Positions 25,261 to 33,028 of a stretch of DNA of 64,000 nt are shown here, in pieces. Under the pieces are notes generated by a model. That model searched no databases. It was not told the DNA's origin and saw nothing but the letters and a program-made list of their open reading frames with translations. Made by a program: the position numbers and the translations under genes. Source of the DNA: Dyella sp. RRB7 (GTDB lineage Bacteria; Pseudomonadota; Gammaproteobacteria; Xanthomonadales; Rhodanobacteraceae); contig NZ_JAKWJS010000001.1 of assembly GCF_022761115.1 (NCBI RefSeq), positions 372,001 to 436,000 of the forward strand, given 5' to 3'. Numbering within the stretch: position 1 is the stretch's first letter; every line of letters starts with the position of its first letter.

Positions 25261-27387
25261 TCAGCCGGCGCTGACGCGGCGGGCATCGACCACGTTGGGC
25301 AGCGCCACCAGCCGCGCCAGCAATCCGGACAATTGCTCGAAATCGCGGACACGCAAGGTGAAACGCATCTCCACTTCGCCGGTGTGGGCGAACAGCCGGC
25401 TGGACGAGGCCACGATGTTGATGCCCTCGTTGCTGATCAGGCCGGTGACGTCTTTCTGCAAGCCCTTGCGGTCGTAGCCGCGCAGCTCGATCTCCACTTC
25501 GTAGGCCTGGACCGAGGCCTTGCCCCACTCCATGTCGATCACGCGGTCGGGATCGCGCCGCGCCAGCCGGGCCAGGCTGACGCAGTCGGCCCGGTGCACC
25601 GAGACGCCGCGCCCACGGGTCACGAAGCCGCGCACCGGATCGCCCGGCAGCGGCTGGCAGCAGCGCGCCAGCGTGGTGAGCAGGTTGCCCACGCCTTCGA
25701 TGCTGAGGGCGCTGTGATCGCGCGGCAGCTGGCGGGCGGCGGCGGGCGGCGGCGTCTCCACCGGGGGCGCCGCCGCCTCCTGCAGCACGCGCGCGATCTG
25801 GCCGGGGGCCACTTCGCCAAGCGCCAGCGCCACCAGCAGATCGTCGTGCGTCTTCAGATGGAAGTGCGCGGGCAGCTTGGCCACGTCCGCCGCCGGCAGC
25901 GCAAGCCGCCTGAGTTCTTTTTCGAACATCGCGCGGCCGGCCGCCAGGTTGGCGTCGTGGGCGATGCGGCGGAACCAGGTGCGCACCTTTTCCTTCGCGC
26001 GCGAGGTATGCAGGTAGCCGTGATGCGCCGACAGCCAGTCGCGGCTGGGCTCGGCCACCTTCGCGGTGAGCACTTCCACGCGGTCGCCGCTATGCGGCTG
26101 GTAGGTGAGCGGCACGATGCGGCCGTTGACCTTGGCGCCACGGCAGCGGTGACCCACTTCGGTGTGCACGTGATAGGCGAAGTCGAGCACGGTGGCACCA
26201 TGCGGCAGGTCCACCACCTCGCCCTTGGGCGTGAGCACGTAGACGCGGTCTTCCAGCAGTTCGGTGTGCAGCTCGGCGGCCAGGTCGCCCTCGCTGTCCG
26301 GGCGCGGTTCGAGCAGGCGGCGCATCCAGGCGATCTTCGCCTCGAACTCGCTGTCGCCGCTGCCGCCTTCCTTGTAGCGCCAGTGCGCGGCCACGCCCAG
26401 CTCGTTGATGCGGTGCATCTCGTGCGTGCGGATCTGCACTTCCAGCGTCTTGCCGCGCGGGCCGATCACCGCCGTGTGCAGCGAACGGTAGTCGTTGCCC
26501 TTGGGCCGCGCGATGTAATCGTCGAATTCGCCCGGCAGGTGTGGCCACAATGTATGCACCACGCCCAGCGCGCCGTAGCAGTCGGCCACGTTGTCGACCA
26601 GCACGCGCACGGCGCGGATGTCGTAGAGATCGGAGAACTCCAGCGCCTTGCGCTGCATCTTCTTCCAGATCGAATAGATGTGCTTGGGCCGCCCCGCCAG
26701 TTCGGCGCGGATGCCGGCGGCATCGAGCGCGCGATGCAGTACGTCGAGCGATTCGCGGATGAATTCCTCGCGGTCGCTGCGGCGCTCGTCGAGCAGGTGC
26801 GCGATGCGCTTGTAGGTCTCCGGGTGCAGGTAGCGGAAGGCGAGATCTTCCAGCTCCCACTTGAGCTGCCAGATGCCGAGGCGATTGGCCAGCGGCGCGT
26901 GGATGTCCTGGGTGAGCCGCGCCAGCAGCTGGCGCGCGGCCTCCGGCAGTGCGCTCGCCGCGCGCATGCGCGCCAGCTGCCGCGCCAGCAGGATGAACAC
27001 CACGCGCAGGTCGCGGATGATCGCCAGCAGCAGGCGGCGCAGGCCTTCGGCGCCATGGTCCGCACCGTGCTGGGCGTGCAGCGCCCATACGCGCTCGGCC
27101 GCCACCTGGCCACCGACCAGGCGCTGCAGCTCGGGCGGCAGGCCCGGCTCCCGCTGGGCCCACAATGCCGGATCGATGCGCGCCACCTCGAACCACAGCG
27201 CCGCCGCCTGGGTCTGCGCGTCGCAGCCGAGCATGGCCAGCAGGTCGAGCACATCGACGCATTCGGCCTGGTTCACCGGATGCGAGGCGCACGCCTCCAG
27301 CGCCTCCCCCAGCACGGGCGGCACCTGGCCGGCGCGATGTTGCCATTCGGCCAGACCGGAACTGGGTTGGGTGACGGCTTGGACCAT
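25261..27387 (-). CDS. relA: GTP pyrophosphokinase RelA ((p)ppGpp synthetase)
   Basis: 708 aa with the long RSH layout. The N-terminal hydrolase-like domain lacks a recognisable HD metal motif, as in RelA. APLANRLGIWQLKWELEDLA and the synthetase block with EFDDYIARPKGNDYRSLHTA and LEVQIRTHEMHRI follow. A TGS domain (VYVLTPKGEVVDLPHGATVL) and a C-terminal ACT domain complete it. It makes (p)ppGpp on stalled ribosomes. The acidic EFDD motif is of the RelA rather than SpoT type. Transcribed alone or ahead of the TPR gene 79 bp downstream. Confidence 0.95.
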   Translation of the reverse strand: MVQAVTQPSSGLAEWQHRAGQVPPVLGEALEACASHPVNQAECVDVLDLLAMLGCDAQTQAAALWFEVARIDPALWAQREPGLPPELQRLVGGQVAAERVWALHAQHGADHGAEGLRRLLLAIIRDLRVVFILLARQLARMRAASALPEAARQLLARLTQDIHAPLANRLGIWQLKWELEDLAFRYLHPETYKRIAHLLDERRSDREEFIRESLDVLHRALDAAGIRAELAGRPKHIYSIWKKMQRKALEFSDLYDIRAVRVLVDNVADCYGALGVVHTLWPHLPGEFDDYIARPKGNDYRSLHTAVIGPRGKTLEVQIRTHEMHRINELGVAAHWRYKEGGSGDSEFEAKIAWMRRLLEPRPDSEGDLAAELHTELLEDRVYVLTPKGEVVDLPHGATVLDFAYHVHTEVGHRCRGAKVNGRIVPLTYQPHSGDRVEVLTAKVAEPSRDWLSAHHGYLHTSRAKEKVRTWFRRIAHDANLAAGRAMFEKELRRLALPAADVAKLPAHFHLKTHDDLLVALALGEVAPGQIARVLQEAAAPPVETPPPAAARQLPRDHSALSIEGVGNLLTTLARCCQPLPGDPVRGFVTRGRGVSVHRADCVSLARLARRDPDRVIDMEWGKASVQAYEVEIELRGYDRKGLQKDVTGLISNEGINIVASSSRLFAHTGEVEMRFTLRVRDFEQLSGLLARLVALPNVVDARRVSAG

Positions 27388-27501
27388 GTGGCCATTCTAG
27401 TGCAGCCCGGCCCGTTCGCCTGCTTCGCGCATGAACCGGCGGTTCATGCCGTGTATGCTGCGCCGGCGACGTTTCTTCCCTTTGTCCGAGAGGATTGCCC
27501 C

Positions 27502-27978
27502 ATGCGTCTGGTCCGTCTGTTGCCGTTGCTGATGAGTGTCGCCCTTGCTGTTCCCATGGCTGCCCTGGCCACCGACCAGTACGTGCCGCTGCAACAGCGC
27601 ATGTCCCCCGAAGAGTTCAGGGCCGCCGGCCTGGACAAGCTTTCGCCGGATGAGCTGAAGAACCTCGACAACTGGCTGAGCGGGCACGCCAAGGTCACCA
27701 CCAAGGTGATCGATACCGAAGGCAATCCAGTGTTCTACCCCAGCAAGGAAAAAGCCGGCCCGATCCAGGCCCGCGTGCAGGGCGAATTTGCCGGTTTCAA
27801 CGGCCACGGCGAGTTCACCCTGGACAATGGCCAGGTGTGGAAGCAGGCTGACAGTACCCGAATCTCGTGCATGAGCAGCACCAATCCGAAGGTGACCATC
27901 CGTCGCTCGCTGATGGGTAACTGGATGGCAGCCGTGGACGGTTGCAACGACACCACCAGCGTGGTGCGCATCAAATAA
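27502..27978 (+). CDS. Small secreted hypothetical protein
   Basis: 158 aa from the ATG at 27502 with GAGAGGAT upstream. The signal peptide (RLLPLLMSVALAVPMAALA) is followed by a segment SPEEFRAAGLDKLSPDELKN, also seen in small periplasmic proteins of this group. A beta-rich C-terminal domain has two Cys (ISCMSS and VDGCNDT). I cannot name a function. It is the only plus-strand gene between relA and hrpA and ends at a bidirectional hairpin. Confidence 0.75.
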   Translation: MRLVRLLPLLMSVALAVPMAALATDQYVPLQQRMSPEEFRAAGLDKLSPDELKNLDNWLSGHAKVTTKVIDTEGNPVFYPSKEKAGPIQARVQGEFAGFNGHGEFTLDNGQVWKQADSTRISCMSSTNPKVTIRRSLMGNWMAAVDGCNDTTSVVRIK

Positions 27979-27990
27979 GAGGCCATTTCT

Positions 27991-28019
27991 GGTAGGCGCG
28001 CACCGGGTGCGCTCCTACC
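27991..28019. repeat. REP-like palindrome, probable bidirectional terminator
   Basis: GGTAGGCGCGCACC / GGTGCGCTCCTACC, a long dyad with one internal mismatch and almost no loop. Its reverse strand reads GTAGGAGCGCACCCGGTGCG, the form of a dispersed repeat common in pseudomonads and xanthomonads. It overlaps the stop codon of hrpA by a few bases and separates two convergent genes. Confidence 0.7.
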
Positions 28020-31000
28020 GTAGAACCTCAAGCGCGCGGGTAAGCCGCTTGGCGGAAACCGGCTCGGCCGTCTTCAATTCCTGCGCGAACAGCGACACGC
28101 GCCATTCCTCGATCAGCCAGCGCAGTTCTTCCAGCGCTTCGCTGCCGGCGGCGCGATGCTTCAGGTACTCGCGCCAGAACGGCAGCACCTGCAGCAGGCG
28201 CTGCTGGTCCTTGGCCGGGTCCTGGCGCAAACGTTCCGCGCGCAGCCGCATCGCCTTGAGGTAGCGCGGATAGTGCGCCAGCCGCGAGGTCGGCAGCTCG
28301 CGCAGGAAACCCGGCGTGAGCAGCGCATCGAGTTGTTCGCGCAGGTCGTCGTAGCTGGCCCGCGCAAAGCCCATCAGCGGCGGCTGCAGCCAGGGCTTGA
28401 GCTCGGCCTGCGCCTCGATGATCGGCTCGGCCAGTTTCAGCCGCTCCACCGCCGCCGCGAACAGTTCACGCGCGGCCTGGGCATGCAACGCCTCGAAGGC
28501 GCCGGCCGTACGCACATCGAGGGCATGGCGTTGCAGCAGATCGCTGAAACCGCCTTCCACCAGATCCTCGCGCAGTCCATCGACGCCGCCGAGCGGCGCG
28601 TACTTGAGTGCCAGCGGATGGCCCACCGGCAAACGCCGGCGTGCCTGTTTCATGTCGCTGGCCAGCGCGTTGCGCAGCAGGCGCACGACGCCTTGCCGGT
28701 GTGCTTCGCGCGCTTCGTCGCTGCGCTCGAACACACGCAAGGCCACCGTCTCGCCCAGATCGACCAGCGCCGGATACGCCATCAGGCCGCCGCTCGAACG
28801 CACCTGCGTGGGGATTTCCTCGAAATCCCAGCTGGCGATGTCCTCGCGGGTCAGCTCGACATCGGTCTTGCGCGAGAACGCCTCGCGCGCCTGTCCTTCC
28901 CAGTGCGCCCGCAGGGCGGCGAGATCGCGCCCGGATGCCAAGGTCTTGCCGTTCTCGTCGTGCAGGCGATAACGCATGCGGAAATGCGCGGGCAACTCTA
29001 CCGCGTCGAATTCCGCGGCCGACACGTCGACACCCGTGGCCCGCTTGAGGAACGCGGCGAGCGCCTTGGCCAGCGGCTCGTCGCGCGGCGCCTCGGCTTC
29101 CACGAAGGCGCGGGCGAAATCCGGCGCGGGCACGAAGTTGCGCCGCAGCGCCTTGGGCAGGCCACGGATCAGCTCGGCCACCTTTTCGGCCAGCAGGCCA
29201 GGCACCAGCCATTCGCAGCGCGCCGCCGGCAAGGCGTTCAACATGGCCAGCGGCAGGTGCAGGGTGACGCCGTCGGCATCGTCGCCCGGCACGAAACGGT
29301 ATTCCAGGCGGTACTTCTGCGGCGTCACCTCCAGTGACGCCGGGAAAGCCCTCGGGTCGAGCCCCGCCCCGCCGCTCATCACATCGTCCAGCGACCAGCG
29401 CAAGGCGGCCTGCTCGGCTGGGCGCGCCTTGCGATACCACGCGTCGAGCGCCCGACTGTCGGCGATGTCCTGGGGCAGCTTGCCTTCGAAGAAGCCGACC
29501 AGCTCGTCCTCGTGGCGCAACAACCCCTCGCGGCGCTGCTTGGCTTCGATGCCGAGCGCGTCCTCCAGCACGCGCTGGTTGGCTCGGATGAAATCGGCGC
29601 GCGCATCGATATCGCAACGCACCAGCGCTTCGCGCAGGAATATCTCATGCGCCAGGGCCGGGTCCTGCTGCTGGAACGTGACCGGCCGGCGCTCGACCAG
29701 GGTCAGCCCGAACAGGCTGACCTGCTCGTACGCCACCACATGCCCGCGCTTGCGCGACCAGTGCGGATCGCGGCAGGAGGAACGCAGCAGATGCGCCGCC
29801 TGCTGCTCGATCCACAGCGGCTCCACGCGGGCACACGCCATGCCCCACACGCGTCCGCCGACGTCGAGGATCTGCGCGGCGAAGATCCAGTTCGGCGGCA
29901 CCTTCGACAAGGCCGAGCCGGGAAACACCTGGAAGCGGCGCTCGCGCGTGCTGCGATAGACGCCCTTCTCGTCCTTGTGGCCCACCTGGGTGGGCAAGCC
30001 GGCGAGCAGGCTGCGATGGATGGCTTCGTAGTGGCGAGCGGCTTCGTCATCCTGACTCTCCCCTCCCTTTGGGCGCACGGCGGCCACCTTTGCCTTTGCC
30101 GCACCTCGCGAGGCCGGCCGCTCGTCCCGGCCTTCTCCGCGCAGGGGAGAAGGCGTCGCCGCTTCCAGGCTCCAGCCCAGCTCCTGCACCACCAGCAACA
30201 GCTGCCGATGCAGCTCGCGCCACTCGCGCATGCGCATGAAGCTGAGGAAATGCCGCGTGCACCAGTCGCGCAGCTTCGATTGCGTCAGTTCTTCATGCGC
30301 CTTGCCGTATTCGCGCCACAGATTGAGCACGCCCACGAAGTCGGACTTGGGATCGGCAAACGCCGCATGCGCGGCATCGGCTTGCTGGCGTGCGTCGGCG
30401 GGGCGCTCGCGCGGGTCCTGGATGCTGAGGAAGGACACGATGGTGAGCAGGTCGCGCAGGCTGTGCAGCTTTTCCGCTTCCACCAGCATGCGCGCCAGCT
30501 GCACATCGATGGGCAGCTTGGCGACGGTGCGGCCGATGGGCGTCAGCCGGCGCGCATCGTCGATCGCCGATATCTCGGCCAGACGGCGGTAGCCATCGGC
30601 CACCACGCGCGGGTCGGGCGCTTCGAGGAACGGAAACTGATCCACCTCGCCCAACTGCAACGCGAGCATGCGCAGGATCACGTTGGCCAGCGACGAGCGC
30701 AGCAGTTCCGGATCGGTAAATGCCGCGCGGCTCGCATAATCGGCCTCGTCGTAGAGGCGATAGCAGGTGCCGGGACCCACGCGGCCGCAACGCCCCTTGC
30801 GCTGGTCGGCGGCGGCGCGCGAAATCGGCTCCACGTGCAGGCGTTCGAGCTGGCTGCGCTGGCTGTAGCGCTTCACGCGCGCCTGCCCGGTGTCAATGAC
30901 GTAGCGGATGCGCGGCACCGTCAGCGAGGTTTCGGCCACGTTGGTGGCCAGTACCACGCGACGCTTGGTGCCCGGCTTGAACACGCGATCCTGGTCGCCG

Positions 31001-32019
31001 GCGGAAAGCCGCGCATACAGCGGCAACACTTCCGTCTCGCGATACTGGCGGCGCGACAGCAGCAGGTGCGCGTCGCGGATCTCGCGCTCGCCCGGCAGGA
31101 AGATCAGCACATCGCCGCGCGGGTCGTCATGGGTGATCTCATCCAGCACGGCGGCCACATGGTCGGCACTGCCCTGCTGCAGGTCGCCTGCCCGCTGGCC
31201 ACGCCTCGCGGCCACGTCGTCCACGGAACGCCAGCGCACCTCCACCGGATACGTGCGCCCTTCCACCGAGACGATGGGCGCCCCGTCGAAATGCTCGGCA
31301 AAGCGCGCCGTGTCGATGGTGGCCGAGGTGACGATGATCTTCAGCGTGGGCCGCTTGGCCGCCAGCCGCTTCAGATAGCCCAGCAGGAAATCGATATTGA
31401 GGCTGCGCTCGTGCGCTTCGTCGATGATGATGGTGTCGTAGGCGCTCAGCCAGGGATCGCCCTGCGTCTCGGCCAGCAGGATGCCGTCGGTCATGAACTT
31501 GACCAGGCTGCGTTCGGATACCTGGTCGTTGAAGCGCACCTGGAAACCGACCTGGTCGCCCAGCTGGGTGCCCAGTTCCTCGGCCACGCGGCGCGCCACC
31601 GAACGCGCCGCCAGCCGGCGCGGCTGGGTACAGCCGATCATGCCGGCCTCGCCCCGCCCCGCGGCCAGGCACAGCTTGGGCAGCTGGGTGGTCTTGCCCG
31701 AGCCGGTCTCGCCGGCGATCACCACCACCTGATGCTTGCGGATCAGTTCGACGATCTCGTCGGCACGGGCGGTGATGGGCAGCGATTCGTCCAGCCGGAT
31801 CGCCGGCTTGGCCTCGACGCGGGCCCGGCGCCTGGCGGCGGAGGCCTCGATATCGGCCCCCAGCGCGGCCAGCTTCTTCTCGTCGAAGCGACGCGTCAGC
31901 TCGCGCCAACGGCCCAGCAGGCGGCCGAAGTCGCGGCTGGACACGGTATCGAGTGCCTGGCGCAGCGGACGCAGGCGTGCGTCTGGCGCGGAGGCGGCGT
32001 TGGCGGCGGCATGGGTCAT
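28015..32019 (-). CDS. hrpA: ATP-dependent RNA helicase HrpA
   Basis: 1334 aa from the ATG at 32019; another ATG lies four codons upstream. DEAH-family motifs are Walker A GETGSGKTTQLPKL, IIDEAHERSLN, VTSATID and QRKGRCGRVGPG. A long C-terminal region (DUF3418-type) follows, as in E. coli HrpA (1300 aa), which rescues stalled or collided ribosomes. Around residues 622-655 there is an extra low-complexity stretch (PSPLRGEGRDERP ... RPKGGESQ) encoded by a palindromic repeat element; it lies between conserved blocks QELGW and HYEAIHRSLLAGL. The frame is kept. Confidence 0.95.
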   Translation of the reverse strand: MTHAAANAASAPDARLRPLRQALDTVSSRDFGRLLGRWRELTRRFDEKKLAALGADIEASAARRRARVEAKPAIRLDESLPITARADEIVELIRKHQVVVIAGETGSGKTTQLPKLCLAAGRGEAGMIGCTQPRRLAARSVARRVAEELGTQLGDQVGFQVRFNDQVSERSLVKFMTDGILLAETQGDPWLSAYDTIIIDEAHERSLNIDFLLGYLKRLAAKRPTLKIIVTSATIDTARFAEHFDGAPIVSVEGRTYPVEVRWRSVDDVAARRGQRAGDLQQGSADHVAAVLDEITHDDPRGDVLIFLPGEREIRDAHLLLSRRQYRETEVLPLYARLSAGDQDRVFKPGTKRRVVLATNVAETSLTVPRIRYVIDTGQARVKRYSQRSQLERLHVEPISRAAADQRKGRCGRVGPGTCYRLYDEADYASRAAFTDPELLRSSLANVILRMLALQLGEVDQFPFLEAPDPRVVADGYRRLAEISAIDDARRLTPIGRTVAKLPIDVQLARMLVEAEKLHSLRDLLTIVSFLSIQDPRERPADARQQADAAHAAFADPKSDFVGVLNLWREYGKAHEELTQSKLRDWCTRHFLSFMRMREWRELHRQLLLVVQELGWSLEAATPSPLRGEGRDERPASRGAAKAKVAAVRPKGGESQDDEAARHYEAIHRSLLAGLPTQVGHKDEKGVYRSTRERRFQVFPGSALSKVPPNWIFAAQILDVGGRVWGMACARVEPLWIEQQAAHLLRSSCRDPHWSRKRGHVVAYEQVSLFGLTLVERRPVTFQQQDPALAHEIFLREALVRCDIDARADFIRANQRVLEDALGIEAKQRREGLLRHEDELVGFFEGKLPQDIADSRALDAWYRKARPAEQAALRWSLDDVMSGGAGLDPRAFPASLEVTPQKYRLEYRFVPGDDADGVTLHLPLAMLNALPAARCEWLVPGLLAEKVAELIRGLPKALRRNFVPAPDFARAFVEAEAPRDEPLAKALAAFLKRATGVDVSAAEFDAVELPAHFRMRYRLHDENGKTLASGRDLAALRAHWEGQAREAFSRKTDVELTREDIASWDFEEIPTQVRSSGGLMAYPALVDLGETVALRVFERSDEAREAHRQGVVRLLRNALASDMKQARRRLPVGHPLALKYAPLGGVDGLREDLVEGGFSDLLQRHALDVRTAGAFEALHAQAARELFAAAVERLKLAEPIIEAQAELKPWLQPPLMGFARASYDDLREQLDALLTPGFLRELPTSRLAHYPRYLKAMRLRAERLRQDPAKDQQRLLQVLPFWREYLKHRAAGSEALEELRWLIEEWRVSLFAQELKTAEPVSAKRLTRALEVLR
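30055..30155. repeat. Palindromic repeat element inserted in frame inside hrpA
   Basis: The right part has a CCTTCTCC / GGAGAAGG hairpin and the left part CTCCCCTCCCTTTGGG, related to the CTCTCCCC / GGGGAGAG palindromes between genes at 46856-46894, 47274-47312 and 50141-50166. Its length is such that the hrpA frame is preserved. The encoded peptide (PSPLRGEG) is the typical translation of this repeat class. Confidence 0.6.
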
Positions 32020-32301
32020 CGGACCGCACATGATAACTGCTGGCCCGCCATACAAGCGCCCGGAGGTTCGACGACACCGGCGCCGCGGCATGCCCCGCCG
32101 ATGGGCGGCCATGGCGTGGCAGTTTGCCGCGAGCCCCTCGAATGACCGGGCCAGCGCCATCAACTGGTTGATAGCGCACGGTCGAGTGCCGGCGATAGCC
32201 TCGATCTATCGCCAACATCGGCAGGATTCATTTCCCCGCGATGTAACGGCTGACTAAGCTCGAACCAGCTTCCATCCCACCACTCTCCCAAGGAGCAAGC
32301 C

Positions 32302-32769
32302 ATGGCCATTTCCATCGGTATCGCCAAGAAGGACCGGGAACAGATCGGTCAACACCTTTCCAAGCTGCTGGCCGACACCTATTCGCTGTACCTGAAGACC
32401 CACAGCTTCCACTGGAACATCACCGGCCCGCACTTCAACAGCCTGCACACCATGTTCGAGACGCAGTACAACGAACTGTGGCTGGCCGCCGACGAGATCG
32501 CCGAGCGCATCCGCACGCTGGACGTGTTCGCCCCTGGCTCCTACAGCCAGTTCGGCAAGCTCACCACCATCAAGGAGGAGTCGGGCGTGCCGGACTGGAA
32601 GGACATGGTGGGCCAGTTGGTCGAAGGCCACGAAATCGCCGCGCATACCGCGCGCGAGGTCATCAAGGCAGCGGACGCGGCTGGCGACGAAGGCACCGCC
32701 GACATCGTCACCGGCCGCCTGAAGGAGCACGAGAAAACCGCCTGGATGCTGCGTTCGCTGCTGAAGTAA
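32302..32769 (+). CDS. dps: Dps-family ferritin-like DNA-binding protein
   Basis: 155 aa. The family core [24 protein letters not shown] contains the ferroxidase His, and [30 protein letters not shown] the acidic ligands (split here by position). Dps dodecamers oxidise and store iron with peroxide and compact DNA in starvation. Good Shine-Dalgarno AAGGAG about 8 nt before the ATG. It stands alone between hrpA and the glucan synthase gene. Confidence 0.93.
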   Translation: MAISIGIAKKDREQIGQHLSKLLADTYSLYLKTHSFHWNITGPHFNSLHTMFETQYNELWLAADEIAERIRTLDVFAPGSYSQFGKLTTIKEESGVPDWKDMVGQLVEGHEIAAHTAREVIKAADAAGDEGTADIVTGRLKEHEKTAWMLRSLLK

Positions 32770-33028
32770 GTCACCTTGCCATCGCCCGGCGGCCCTCTCC
32801 TAGTCCCATCCACGAGGGGGCCCGCCGGGTTTCCGCTGCACCGTCCTGCCCGGATGACCGGCCACCATCGTCACGGCCCTTGAACATCCCACCGCGAAAA
32901 CCCCGCGCAAAACCGTATGGCCTGACCTCGGGCTGACCATCTTTCGCTTCTTTTATTGAGCGAAATGCCCTGCATGGTTAAGCTCCTTACGCTTTTCGGC
33001 CTCGTGTGAGGCAGCCACGGGGATCGTT

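Noticed and set aside
24346-27978. A 1210-codon open frame on the plus strand opposite relA and the TPR gene
   Set aside because: It is a GC-skew shadow of real minus-strand genes. Only its last 158 codons (27502-27978, after a signal peptide and ribosome site) look like protein.
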